Shown here in pieces: positions 8,512-16,567 of a stretch of DNA of 64,000 bases. This DNA comes from Demequina mangrovi (GTDB lineage Bacteria > Actinomycetota > Actinomycetes > Actinomycetales > Demequinaceae). The stretch spans positions 182,298-246,297 of the forward strand of contig NZ_BBLU01000003.1 of NCBI RefSeq assembly GCF_000759715.1, given 5' to 3'. How positions within the stretch are numbered: the stretch's first letter is position 1; each line of letters begins with the position of its first letter. Position numbers and translations under genes: made by a program. Under the pieces are notes generated by a model that saw only the letters and a program-made list of their open reading frames with translations, was not told the DNA's origin and did no database searches.

Positions 8512-9495
8512 ATGAGCACACGCGTCGACGCGAACAGTCGCCCTCTCCGCCGAGGCGCGGTCGTCGCCTCGATCCTCGCCCTCGCCTGGGCGCTGGCCGG
8601 CTGCAGCTCGAGCGCCGAGGACTCCGGCGGCGAGGCGGACTCGATGGGGTACGCCGGCCGCGAGGAGGCTGCGGTGGCGGGCGACGCGATGGCGGACGAG
8701 GCGGCGGAGACCGAGGACCTCGGCGGCGACGGCGCGGCGGACTCCGACCGCGCGATCATCGTCACCGGCTCCATGTACATGACGGTCGAGGACCCGATCG
8801 CCGCCGCGGACCGTGCCGCGAGCCTCGTCGAGGGCGCCGGCGGGCGCGTCGACGCCCGCAGCGAGACCGCCGCGACCGAGTACGACGGCGGAGCGGCGTG
8901 GCTCACGCTGCGGATCCCCGCGAACGGGCTCGACTCGATGGTCGACCGCCTGCGCGGGCTCGGCACGGTGGACGAGTTCTCGACGGACTCCGCGGACGTC
9001 ACCCAGCAGGTGACAGACCTCGAGGCGCAGATCTCCACCCTTCGGGCCTCGACCGCGCGGATCGAGGGCCTGCTGGCGGAGGCGTCGAGCATCCGGGACA
9101 TCATCACGCTCGAGGACGAGCTCGACAGCCGCCAGTCGCAGCTCGAGAGCCTCGAGGCGCGACAGCGCGGGCTCGACGACCAGGTGTCGATGTCGACCAT
9201 CGATCTGTCGCTCACCACCGAGCCGGTCGTGATCGTCGACGACTCGCCGCACACCTTCGGGACCGGGCTCGCCTCCGGCTGGAACGGGCTCGTGGCCTTC
9301 CTCGGGGGCGCGCTGGTCATCGCCGGCGTGCTGCTGCCCTGGCTCGTCACGGCGGGCATCGTCGCGACCGTGGTGCTCCTCGCGGTCCGCGCGTCGAAGG
9401 ACCGCAAGCGGCGGGCGGCAGCTGCCACGACCGCGGAGCAGGCTCCCCCGGAGGAGGCGGTGCCGGCGGGCGGCCCGTCCGGCCGCGACGACTGA
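8512..9495 (+). CDS. DUF4349 domain-containing lipoprotein
   Basis: This is an exported lipoprotein anchored at both ends. A lipobox (ALAGC) closes the N-terminal signal. An acidic linker and a DUF4349 domain follow, including a long coiled-coil stretch (about residues 165-235) rich in Glu, Gln and Leu. A C-terminal membrane helix pair (about 255-300) and a basic tail end it. The family function is unknown and its members are envelope proteins. I prefer the ATG at 8512 over 8503: TAGCAT at 8499-8504 is followed by 7 bases and then this ATG, the leaderless pattern seen in many genes here. Confidence 0.85.
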   Translation: MSTRVDANSRPLRRGAVVASILALAWALAGCSSSAEDSGGEADSMGYAGREEAAVAGDAMADEAAETEDLGGDGAADSDRAIIVTGSMYMTVEDPIAAADRAASLVEGAGGRVDARSETAATEYDGGAAWLTLRIPANGLDSMVDRLRGLGTVDEFSTDSADVTQQVTDLEAQISTLRASTARIEGLLAEASSIRDIITLEDELDSRQSQLESLEARQRGLDDQVSMSTIDLSLTTEPVVIVDDSPHTFGTGLASGWNGLVAFLGGALVIAGVLLPWLVTAGIVATVVLLAVRASKDRKRRAAAATTAEQAPPEEAVPAGGPSGRDD

Positions 9496-9500
9496 GCGCC

Positions 9501-9529
9501 CCGGCCGCGATCCTCGGGACCGCGGCCGG
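9501..9529. terminator. Hairpin terminator between convergent genes
   Basis: CCGGCCGCG (9501-9509) and CGCGGCCGG (9521-9529) form a perfect 9-bp stem with an 11-base loop. It lies between the ends of the DUF4349 gene and the cellobiose phosphorylase gene and can serve both. Confidence 0.7.
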
Positions 9530-9542
9530 ACGCCGTGCCGCG

Positions 9543-11966
9543 TCAGACGGTCGCGGTGACCTCCACGACCGAGCCCGGCGCCGCGTAGGGAACGAGCGAC
9601 CCCTCAACGGCCTCCCCGTTCACCGTGAGCGTCGCGCCCTTGCCACCCGAGTTGGTGACGGTGATGACGTAGGTCGCGCCGCGGATCACGCGGCGCACGG
9701 TGTACTCGGAGACCTCGGCGCCGATGCACGGGTCGACCACCAGGCCGTCGTAGTCCGCGCGGACGCCCAGCAGGTACTGCGAGACGGTGACGAAGTTCCA
9801 CGACGCGGTGCCGGTGAGCCACGAGTTCTTGGCCTCGCCGTGGCGGACGGCGTCCTTGCCCGCGATCATCTGGGCGTACACGTACGGCTCGAGGCGGTGC
9901 ACCTCGGAGATCTCCTCGCGGTACGCGGGGGTGATGCGCTTGTAGTGGTCCCACGCCTGCTCGGAGCGGCCCACCACGGTCTCCGCGATGATGACCCACG
10001 GGTTGTTGTGGCAGAAGATGCCCGCGTTCTCCTTGTAGCCCGGCGGGTAGGACGTCACCTCGCCCAGCTCGACGTGGTACTCCGTGTAGGCCGGGTTGAG
10101 GAGCACGATGCCGTGGTCGGTGCCCAGGCGCTCCTCCACCGCGTCGAGCGCCTTCTCCGCGAGGCCCTCCTCGACGCCGATGCCGCCCATGATGCAGAAG
10201 CCCTGCGGCTCGATCCAGATCTGACCCTCGGGGTTCTCGGCGGAGCCGACCTTGTTGCCGAAGTAGTCGTAGGCGCGCAGGAACCACTCGCCGTCCCAGC
10301 CGTGCTCGATGACGGCGGCCTTCATCTCCTCGATGGCGGCCTCCGCACGCTCGGCCTCCGCATCGTCCCCACGCCGGCGCGCGAGCGCCGCATAGTCGGG
10401 CCCGATGGCGGCGAACATGCCGGCGATGAAGATCGACTCCGCGACGCCGCCGGTGCGGTTGCCGGTGGTCTGGAAGGACTCGCCGGGCTCGGTGGAGAAG
10501 CAGTTGAGGTTGAGGCAGTCGTTCCAGTCGGCGCGGCCGATGAGCGGCAGGCCGTGGGGGCCCCGGTTGTTGAGCGGGTGGTCGAACGAGCGCTTGAGGT
10601 GCTCCATGAGGGAGGCGGCCTTCGAGTCGTCGTTGTCGAACGGCACCATCTCGTCGAGGATCGCGAAGTCGCCGGTCTCCTTGACGTAGGCCGCGACGCC
10701 GAGGATCAGCCACAGCGGGTCGTCGTTGAACCCCGAGCCCAGGGTGTGGTTCCCGCGCTTGGTGAGCGGCTGGTACTGGTGGTACGCGCTGCCGTCCTCG
10801 AACTGGGTCGACGCGATGTCGATGATGCGCTCACGGGCGCGCTCGGGGACCAGGTGCACGAAGCCGAGGAGGTCCTGCGACGAGTCGCGGAAGCCCATGC
10901 CACGGCCCATGCCGGTCTCGAAGAACGAGGCCGAGCGCGACATGTTGTAGGTCACCATGCACTGGTACTGGTTCCAGATGTTGACCATGCGGTCGAGCTT
11001 CTCGTGGCCCGACTCAACGGTGTAGGAGCCCAGCAGGCCGTCCCAGTAGGCGTTGAGCTTCTCGAACTCGGCGAGGGTCTGCTCGTCGGTGGCGAACTTC
11101 GCGAGCAGCTCGCGCGCGCCGTCCTTGCGGATGACGCCGGGCGCCTCCCACTTGTCGTCGCGCGGGTTCTCGAGGTAGCCGAGCACGAACGTGAAGGCCT
11201 TGGACTCACCGGGCTCGAGGGTGACCTCGAGCTGGTGCGAGGCGATGGGGTACCAGCCGGACGCGATCGAGTCGCCGGCCTTGCCCGCGTGCGGGACGGC
11301 GGCCTCGTCGAAGCCGTTGCCGAAGCCGAGGAACGTGTCGCGGTCGGTGTCGAAGCCCGCGATCTCGGCGTTCACGCCATAGACCGCGTAGTGGTCGCGA
11401 CGCTCGCGGTACTCGGTCTTGTGATAGATCGCGCCGTCGACCACCTCGACCTCGCCGATGGAGAGGTTGCGCTGGTAGTTGGTCTGGTCGTCCTCGGCGT
11501 TCCAGAGGTTGAACTCGAGGAAGCTGAAGAGCGAGAAGCTCTTGGGTGCGTCGGAGGTGTTGGTCAGCTCGACGCGGTGGATCTCGGCGTTGACGTCGAC
11601 CGGGACGAAGAGCAGGACGCTCGCCTCGAGGCCGTTCCGCGAACCGGTGATGCGCGTGTAGCCCATGCCGTGGCGGGTCTCGAACGAGTCGAGCTCCGTC
11701 TTGTAGGGACGGAAGCCGGGGCTCCACACGTCGCCGCCGTCGTTGATGGAGAAGTAGCGGCCGCCGTCGTCGACGGGCACGTTGTTGTAGCGGTAGCGCG
11801 TGAGGCGGCGCAGCTTCGCGTCGCGGTAGAAGCTGTATCCGCCGCCGGTGTGGGACACGAGCCCGAAGAAGTCCTGTGCACCGAGGTAGTTGATCCACGG
11901 GTACGGAGTGTGAGGCGTCGTGATGACGTACTCGCGCGCTTCGTCGTCGAAGTGGCCGAACTGCAT
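9543..11966 (-). CDS. cbp: Cellobiose phosphorylase (GH94)
   Basis: The enzyme splits cellobiose with phosphate to glucose 1-phosphate and glucose in the cytoplasm, saving ATP during cellulose use. The 807-residue protein has the full length of the Cellulomonas enzyme and follows it closely from memory: [14 protein letters not shown] near the start, [16 protein letters not shown], and [12 protein letters not shown] with the likely catalytic acid D483. ATG at 11966 with GGAAGG upstream; longer upstream reading has no support. It is a single-gene transcript with LacI-type operator sequences at its promoter, so cellobiose-responsive repression is likely. Confidence 0.95.
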   Translation of the reverse strand: MQFGHFDDEAREYVITTPHTPYPWINYLGAQDFFGLVSHTGGGYSFYRDAKLRRLTRYRYNNVPVDDGGRYFSINDGGDVWSPGFRPYKTELDSFETRHGMGYTRITGSRNGLEASVLLFVPVDVNAEIHRVELTNTSDAPKSFSLFSFLEFNLWNAEDDQTNYQRNLSIGEVEVVDGAIYHKTEYRERRDHYAVYGVNAEIAGFDTDRDTFLGFGNGFDEAAVPHAGKAGDSIASGWYPIASHQLEVTLEPGESKAFTFVLGYLENPRDDKWEAPGVIRKDGARELLAKFATDEQTLAEFEKLNAYWDGLLGSYTVESGHEKLDRMVNIWNQYQCMVTYNMSRSASFFETGMGRGMGFRDSSQDLLGFVHLVPERARERIIDIASTQFEDGSAYHQYQPLTKRGNHTLGSGFNDDPLWLILGVAAYVKETGDFAILDEMVPFDNDDSKAASLMEHLKRSFDHPLNNRGPHGLPLIGRADWNDCLNLNCFSTEPGESFQTTGNRTGGVAESIFIAGMFAAIGPDYAALARRRGDDAEAERAEAAIEEMKAAVIEHGWDGEWFLRAYDYFGNKVGSAENPEGQIWIEPQGFCIMGGIGVEEGLAEKALDAVEERLGTDHGIVLLNPAYTEYHVELGEVTSYPPGYKENAGIFCHNNPWVIIAETVVGRSEQAWDHYKRITPAYREEISEVHRLEPYVYAQMIAGKDAVRHGEAKNSWLTGTASWNFVTVSQYLLGVRADYDGLVVDPCIGAEVSEYTVRRVIRGATYVITVTNSGGKGATLTVNGEAVEGSLVPYAAPGSVVEVTATV

Positions 11967-11998
11967 GGGTGGTGCCTTCCGTCTGGCTGCGTTGCCGT

Positions 11999-12045
11999 GA
12001 GAGCGCTCTCTCGGGCGTGTTGCCCCCACTGTAATCGAAACGATT
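11999..12045 (-). promoter_or_regulatory. Cellobiose phosphorylase promoter with two LacI-family operator candidates
   Basis: On the minus strand a -10 box TACAGT lies at 12033-12028. AATCG-AAA-CGATT (12033-12045), an inverted repeat with a 3-base centre, overlaps its upstream side. A perfect 12-bp palindrome GAGAGCGCTCTC (11999-12010) sits just downstream of the transcription start. The second resembles the CebR/CelR operator TGGGAGCGCTCCCA, which controls cellobiose genes in other actinobacteria. Both positions suit repression. Confidence 0.65.
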
Positions 12046-12141
12046 CGTGCGATGCGACCCCTGAAAGTCCCGGGTGGACGACGCCCGGGCCGGGCTTCTT
12101 GTCCGACTTGCCCGACGCTGCGGCGATTGGTCGCCGTCAGG

Positions 12142-12342
12142 TCACTCGCCGCCGTCACGACGGCGGAGCCACGGAAGCCACGTCCGCGGCGGAGGCGCCT
12201 CGCCGATGAGCATCGCCGAGACGAAGCACAGCGGCAGCTTGACCCAGAGCGGCATCCACCCGGGGTCGGACAAGACGGCCACGATGATGACGACCAGACC
12301 GACCGCTCCCCCGGCGAGACGCAGCGCATCCTTCCGCGACAT
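12142..12342 (-). CDS. Small two-helix membrane protein, hypothetical
   Basis: This is a 66-residue protein that I do not recognise. Two hydrophobic stretches (about residues 8-25 and 34-50) are separated by a short DPGWMPLW turn. The tail is Pro-, Trp- and Arg-rich. The ATG at 12342 follows AAAGGGGG. It lies alone between the cellobiose phosphorylase promoter and the NfeD/flotillin operon, on the opposite strand to the latter. Confidence 0.5.
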   Translation of the reverse strand: MSRKDALRLAGGAVGLVVIIVAVLSDPGWMPLWVKLPLCFVSAMLIGEAPPPRTWLPWLRRRDGGE

Positions 12343-12521
12343 CGTGCCCCCTTTCGAACGCGCCACCGCGGCATCCACCGCCCTCGGCGGGGCCCGCTCA
12401 CGAACTGCGCCATGTCTACCAGCGCCACCCTCGCGCGGTCGACAACCTCGCCGTGCTCACGGGCGCCGAGAAGGGCGCGTCATCCCTGGTGCGCGCCGCC
12501 CCCGACCGCTAGATTCTGGCC

Positions 12522-12635
12522 ATGCCCTGCCCGTCGACGCCGCGCCCGAGGTGCGGCCGCGCGGACGGCCCAGCGCATCGTCCCCACGCCATCGAGGGCG
12601 CGAACGCGCCCGCCACCCATGAGAGAGGCGAGTGA
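12522..12635 (+). CDS. Possible leaderless 37-codon leader ORF before the NfeD-like gene
   Basis: A -10 box TAGATT (12510-12515) is followed by 6 bases and then ATG, the leaderless pattern of this genome. The ORF runs 37 codons, encodes a Pro/Arg/Ala-rich peptide with two cysteines, and stops 4 bases before the ATG of the NfeD-like gene in another frame. It could be a translated leader or merely 5' untranslated sequence. No conservation can be judged from one genome. Confidence 0.3.
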   Translation: MPCPSTPRPRCGRADGPAHRPHAIEGANAPATHERGE

Positions 12636-12639
12636 CGCG

Positions 12640-13167
12640 ATGTTCGAGACCGTGACCGTCGGATACCTGCTGCTGGGGCTCGGAGGCCTCGCGCTGATCT
12701 TCGCGATCATCTCCGCGGTGGTCGGCGACATCTTCGACATCGCGCTCGACGTCCTCCCGGACGGAGCCCTGAGCTCGACCACCACCGCGGCGACAGTCGC
12801 GGGCTTCGGTTTCGCCGGCGCCGCCGCGAGCTTCGGCATGGACGACCCGAGCCTGGGCACGGTCATCGCGATCGGCCTCGCGGGGGCGGTCGCCGGCTGG
12901 CTCCTGGCCTTCGGCGCGCACCGCGTGTTCATGAGCCAGCAGCAGGAGGACGGCGCGACGGACCTGAACGCGATGGTCGGGCGCATCGTCACGGTGACCG
13001 AGGCGCCGGTGGCGCCGGGCGGGCTGGGTACCGTCCTCGTCCCGTTCCTGGGCCAGAACCGCCGCATGAGCTTCCGCTCCGACGAGCCGCTGAAGGCGGG
13101 CGACGACGTGGTCGTCGACGCCGTGCTCGCGAGCAACCAGATCAAGGTCTCCCGGCACTCCGCCTAG
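12640..13167 (+). CDS. NfeD-like membrane protein, partner of flotillin
   Basis: This is a 175-residue membrane protein with three hydrophobic segments (about residues 5-30, 45-68 and 72-90). A soluble C-terminal domain of about 70 residues follows, with the GRIVTVTEAP..G.GTV strand pattern of the NfeD OB fold. NfeD proteins pair with flotillin or stomatin genes, and here a flotillin gene follows 30 bases downstream. A role in flotillin membrane domains is inferred from that pairing. An ATG at 12619 (7 residues longer) is also possible. Confidence 0.75.
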   Translation: MFETVTVGYLLLGLGGLALIFAIISAVVGDIFDIALDVLPDGALSSTTTAATVAGFGFAGAAASFGMDDPSLGTVIAIGLAGAVAGWLLAFGAHRVFMSQQQEDGATDLNAMVGRIVTVTEAPVAPGGLGTVLVPFLGQNRRMSFRSDEPLKAGDDVVVDAVLASNQIKVSRHSA

Positions 13168-13197
13168 AGGCTTCGCACACAACTGAGGGGGCAGTAC

Positions 13198-14793
13198 ATG
13201 TTCGGACTCACCGGAGCCGCGATCAGCCTGGTGGCGATCGCGGCGAGCGTGGTCGCCGCGATCGTGGTGGTGTGGGCCATCGCGTCGCGCTACAAGGTCT
13301 CGGACCCGGACGAGGCGTTCGTAGTCTCGGGCTCGAAGTCGAAGACCCAGGTGCCCATCCGCAAGGCCGACGGCACGGTCGCCTACGAGACGCGCCCCGT
13401 GCCGTCGAAGGTGGTCCTGGGCGGCGGCGGCGTGTTCGTGGTGCCGTTCACGCAGCGCTACAACAAGGTGTCGCTCGAGACGCGCCAGATCGCCTGGCGC
13501 GTCCAGGACTCGCCCTCGAACCAGAACATCCTGGTCAACCTCGAGGGCGTCGCGAACGTGAAGATCGGCGGCGACGAGGCCTCGGTCCGCGCCGCGATCG
13601 AGCGCTTCAACGTCAACCCGCTCAACATCGAGGCCTTCGTCCAGCAGAACATCGAGGGCGACATGCGCGCCATCGTCGGCACGATGTCCGTCGAGGACAT
13701 CAACTCCGACCGCGAGACCCTCAAGGACCGCGTCATGCGCGTCACCGGCGAGGCCTGCTCCGAGTGGGGCCTGGTGCTCGAGGGGCTCAACATCCAGTCG
13801 GTCACCACGCCGTCCGGCTACATCCAGGACCTGGGCCGCAGCCAGGCCGCCATCGCGCGCCGCGACGCCGAGATCGCGGAGGCCGAGGCCCGCCGCGAGT
13901 CCGAGCAGAAGCGCGCCGAGGCGGAGCAGCAGATCGCCGAGGCGAACCGGACGCTCGCGCTGCGCATGGCGGAGATCCAGCAGGACACCGACACCGCCGA
14001 GGCGAACGCCAAGGCCGCCGGCCCGATCGCCGAGGCGCAGCGCAACGTCGAGATCTACGAGCAGGAGCGCCTGGCCGAGGCCAAGCGCGCCGAGGTCACC
14101 GAGATGCGTCTCGAGTCCGAGGTTCGCAAGCCCGCCGACGCCGGCGCGTACGCGATGAAGATCGAGGCGGAGGCTGCACGCGAGGCCGCGATCTCCAAGG
14201 CCAAGGGTGCCGCCGAGGCGACCCGCCAGGCCGGTGAGTCCGAGGCCGCCGCGAACCAGGCGCGCGGTCTGTCCGACGCCGCGGTGTTCGAGGCGCGAGG
14301 CAAGGCCGAGGCTGCGGCCGACGAGGCGCGGGGTTCCGCCGCGGCCCGCGTGGTCGAGGCCCAGGGTCTGGCGGAGGCCTCCTCCGTCAAGGCGAAGGGT
14401 GAGGCCGAGGCCACCGCGATCGCCGCGAAGGGCAAGGCCGAGGCCGAGGGCATCGAGGCGAAGAAGGCGGCCTACGAGGACATGCCGCAGGTGGGTGTGC
14501 TCGAGATCGCGCTCGACGGCATGCCCGCGATCGTGGGCGAGATGGGACGCGCGATGGCGTCGATCGACTCGCTCACCGTCGTGTCGACCGAGGGCGCCTC
14601 GGCGGTCACCCGCCAGGCGGCCAACCTCTTCACCGAGACGGAGGAGGTCATGACCTCCGTCACCGGCTTCGGCATCAGCGACCTCATCAAGGGCGCCGTG
14701 GGCGGCGCGGCCGCCGGCCGGGCCGCGGTCGAGGCGCACGATACGTCGCGCGGCGCGGTGGACCCCGACCTCCCGGGCGTCACGCACGCCTGA
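13198..14793 (+). CDS. Flotillin-like SPFH protein
   Basis: Flotillins scaffold membrane domains. This 531-residue protein has an N-terminal membrane helix (about 5-30), an SPFH/band-7 domain (about 35-215), and a very long Glu/Ala-rich coiled region (about 215-440). Within it, residues 325-435 hold imperfect units of about a dozen residues, such as ARGKAEAAADE and AKGKAEAEGIE, that look like repeat expansion. A globular C-terminal part (about 440-531) is Gly/Ala-rich. An AGGGGGC ribosome binding site precedes the ATG. It is cotranscribed with the NfeD-like gene and followed by a long hairpin. Confidence 0.9.
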   Translation: MFGLTGAAISLVAIAASVVAAIVVVWAIASRYKVSDPDEAFVVSGSKSKTQVPIRKADGTVAYETRPVPSKVVLGGGGVFVVPFTQRYNKVSLETRQIAWRVQDSPSNQNILVNLEGVANVKIGGDEASVRAAIERFNVNPLNIEAFVQQNIEGDMRAIVGTMSVEDINSDRETLKDRVMRVTGEACSEWGLVLEGLNIQSVTTPSGYIQDLGRSQAAIARRDAEIAEAEARRESEQKRAEAEQQIAEANRTLALRMAEIQQDTDTAEANAKAAGPIAEAQRNVEIYEQERLAEAKRAEVTEMRLESEVRKPADAGAYAMKIEAEAAREAAISKAKGAAEATRQAGESEAAANQARGLSDAAVFEARGKAEAAADEARGSAAARVVEAQGLAEASSVKAKGEAEATAIAAKGKAEAEGIEAKKAAYEDMPQVGVLEIALDGMPAIVGEMGRAMASIDSLTVVSTEGASAVTRQAANLFTETEEVMTSVTGFGISDLIKGAVGGAAAGRAAVEAHDTSRGAVDPDLPGVTHA

Positions 14794-14809
14794 CGCAGGT
14801 CCGCAACGT

Positions 14810-14867
14810 CAACTGGGCGGCTGGCGGGTGAGATTCCGAGAGATTCCACCCGCCGGTCGCCCAGTTG
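14810..14867. terminator. Long stem-loop after the flotillin gene
   Basis: A 21-bp stem (two G-U pairs) begins CAACTGGGCG at 14810 and ends CGCCCAGTTG at 14867. Its 16-base loop holds the direct repeat AGATTC. It probably terminates the NfeD-flotillin transcript ahead of the leaderless dcd promoter. The stem is longer than a normal terminator needs. Confidence 0.75.
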
Positions 14868-14916
14868 CGTGCCACCCCGGTGCGAGCCACGGTGAACGGG
14901 CACTAGGTTGGGCCTC

Positions 14917-15489
14917 ATGCTGCTCTCGGACCGCGACATCCGCGCTGAGATCGCCTCGGGCAGGGTCGCCCTCGACCCGTGGGACCCGGAGATGATCCAG
15001 CCCTCCTCCATCGACGTGCGCCTCGACCGCTTCTTCCGCGTGTTCGACAACCACAAGTACGCCGCGATCGACCCCGCGGCGGAGCAGCCCGAGCTCACGC
15101 GGCTGGTGGACATCGCGGACGGACCGTTCGTGCTGCACCCGGGCGAGTTCGTGCTCGGCTCGACCTACGAGTCCGTGACGCTGCCCGACGACATCGCCGC
15201 GCGCCTCGAGGGCAAGTCGAGCCTCGGCCGTCTGGGCCTGCTCACCCACTCGACCGCCGGCTTCATCGACCCGGGCTTCGAGGGCAACGTCACGCTCGAG
15301 CTGTCCAACACCGCGACCCTGCCCATCAACCTGTGGCCCGGCATGAAGATCGGCCAGCTGTGCTTCTTCCGGCTGTCCTCCCCCGCGGAGCACCCCTACG
15401 GCTCCGAGAAGTACGGCTCGCGCTACCGCGGCCAGCGCGGCCCGACCGCCTCGCTCAGCTGGAAGAGCTTCCACCGCATCGACGTCTGA
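14917..15489 (+). CDS. dcd: dCTP deaminase, likely bifunctional (dUMP-forming)
   Basis: The enzyme converts dCTP toward dUMP for thymidylate synthesis. The 190-residue protein begins [12 protein letters not shown] and has the family motifs [20 protein letters not shown] and [12 protein letters not shown], with the catalytic glutamate in NVTLELSN. It resembles the mycobacterial Dcd-Dut type, which also hydrolyses dUTP; bifunctionality is inferred. The start at 14917 has no ribosome binding site. A -10 box TAGGTT (14904-14909) is 7 bases upstream, so the mRNA is probably leaderless. Confidence 0.93.
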   Translation: MLLSDRDIRAEIASGRVALDPWDPEMIQPSSIDVRLDRFFRVFDNHKYAAIDPAAEQPELTRLVDIADGPFVLHPGEFVLGSTYESVTLPDDIAARLEGKSSLGRLGLLTHSTAGFIDPGFEGNVTLELSNTATLPINLWPGMKIGQLCFFRLSSPAEHPYGSEKYGSRYRGQRGPTASLSWKSFHRIDV

Positions 15490-15499
15490 CGCTCTACCA

Positions 15500-15516
15500 G
15501 GTCACGATGCGGTCAC
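15500..15516. promoter_or_regulatory. GGTCAC direct repeat (possible MtrA box)
   Basis: GGTCACGA occurs at 15500 and 15511 with the same 11-bp period as the repeat at 8442-8458. It precedes a membrane-anchored protein gene. Further downstream, TGAGCGCG and CGCGCTCA (15578-15598) form a perfect 8-bp hairpin just before that gene's ribosome binding site. Confidence 0.4.
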
Positions 15517-15608
15517 GAAACACCTGATAGTCGCCGCGTTCCGCGTCATCCGCCCGCGCCTGAAGCCTCTCATCGCATGAGCGCGCCCCACGCGCTCACG
15601 GGGGGATC

Positions 15609-16406
15609 ATGAGCAGCGAGCAGTGGCCGGAGGCACCGTCGGCGGGGTGGCACCCGGATCCCAACGCCGTGCCAAGGTTCGCGGAGCCTGACGCTCCGCG
15701 GCGCCGGCGCGCATGGCCGTGGGTCCTCGCCGGCGGCGGCGCGCTCGTGGGCGTCGGCGCGGCGGTCGCGACCGTCCTCGGCGCAGCAGGCGATCCCGAC
15801 GCGACCCCGAGGGCCGACGGCCCGTCCGCCCTCGCACCGGCCGACACACGGGAGCCCGAGGCGGGCGACCCCGAAGCCGTCGCGCCGTCGAGCGCGACCC
15901 CGGTCGCGGCCGTCGATGCGGGTCCGGACGTCGCCGACCGGACCACCGTGACCTCCCCCACCGGCAGGGTCGTGTTCGAGGTCGATCCGGCATGGGAGAC
16001 GGTCACCACCGGCGAGGAGCAACCGCCCGTGGAGACCGCCGACGGCGCCGTCACCGAGTCCGCAGGGTTCTGGCTCGCGGACGAGCACGGCACCGGCACC
16101 GGCGTCGCGATCACCGTCGTCGCCGAGCACGGCGCGGACCGCGGGACCTCCGCGGAGGAGGAGGCGCTCGGGCTCGCGACGTGGCTCACCGAGGCGACGC
16201 CCACCCACGAGACCTTCACGACCGCCGCCGGGTACGAGGCGGCAGTGGCCGTCGCGGAGGCCGGGGTCGAGGCACCGTACGAGACCTGCTACGCCGTGAT
16301 CGACGGCGGCGGCTCGCGCGTGATCGTCAACGGGATCACGGGCGCGCTCACGCGCGGCTGCGCGGACCGCATCCTCCCGATCGCCGACAGCGTTCGGATC
16401 GGCTGA
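15609..16406 (+). CDS. Membrane-anchored protein with DUF2510-like N-terminus, hypothetical
   Basis: This is a 265-residue protein of unknown function. Residues 12-20 (AGWHPDPNA) resemble the start of a DUF2510 domain. A basic patch RRRR and one membrane helix (about 37-58) follow. A Pro/Ala/Asp-rich linker leads to an extracellular domain (about 110-265) with two cysteines (in ETCYAV and RGCADRI) that could form a disulfide. The ATG lies close behind GGGGGG. The 5' untranslated region carries a hairpin and a possible MtrA box. Confidence 0.7.
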   Translation: MSSEQWPEAPSAGWHPDPNAVPRFAEPDAPRRRRAWPWVLAGGGALVGVGAAVATVLGAAGDPDATPRADGPSALAPADTREPEAGDPEAVAPSSATPVAAVDAGPDVADRTTVTSPTGRVVFEVDPAWETVTTGEEQPPVETADGAVTESAGFWLADEHGTGTGVAITVVAEHGADRGTSAEEEALGLATWLTEATPTHETFTTAAGYEAAVAVAEAGVEAPYETCYAVIDGGGSRVIVNGITGALTRGCADRILPIADSVRIG

Positions 16407-16431
16407 ATCCTCGCGCTATCCTGGCCGGACA

Positions 16432-16535
16432 CGACAGGGGAGCGCTTCCCGGGGATACCCGGGGCCAGGGCGCTGAGAGTGCGGAACGCCGCAGACCCTC
16501 GAACCTGATCCGGCTCGCACCGGCGTAGGGAGTCG
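16432..16535 (+). promoter_or_regulatory. TPP riboswitch (THI element)
   Basis: This leader has the conserved TPP aptamer blocks: GCGCTGAGAGTGCGG (pyrimidine-sensing arm), GCAGACCCTCGAACCTGATC, and the closing GGCGTAGGGA. CGAC at 16432-16435 pairs with GTCG at 16532-16535 as P1. It lies directly upstream of a thiamine transporter operon. A -10-like TATCCT is at 16417-16422. Thiamine pyrophosphate binding should shut the operon off, probably by hiding the GGAGG at 16558-16562. Confidence 0.95.
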
Positions 16536-16567
16536 AGTCTCGTCCCCTCCTATTCCGGGAGGAATCC

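Noticed and set aside
12457..14787. 776-codon minus-strand ORF opposite the NfeD/flotillin genes
   Set aside because: High-GC shadow frame, rich in Arg, Gly, Leu and Asp with no domain. The plus-strand flotillin has clear motifs, ribosome binding site and an operon partner.
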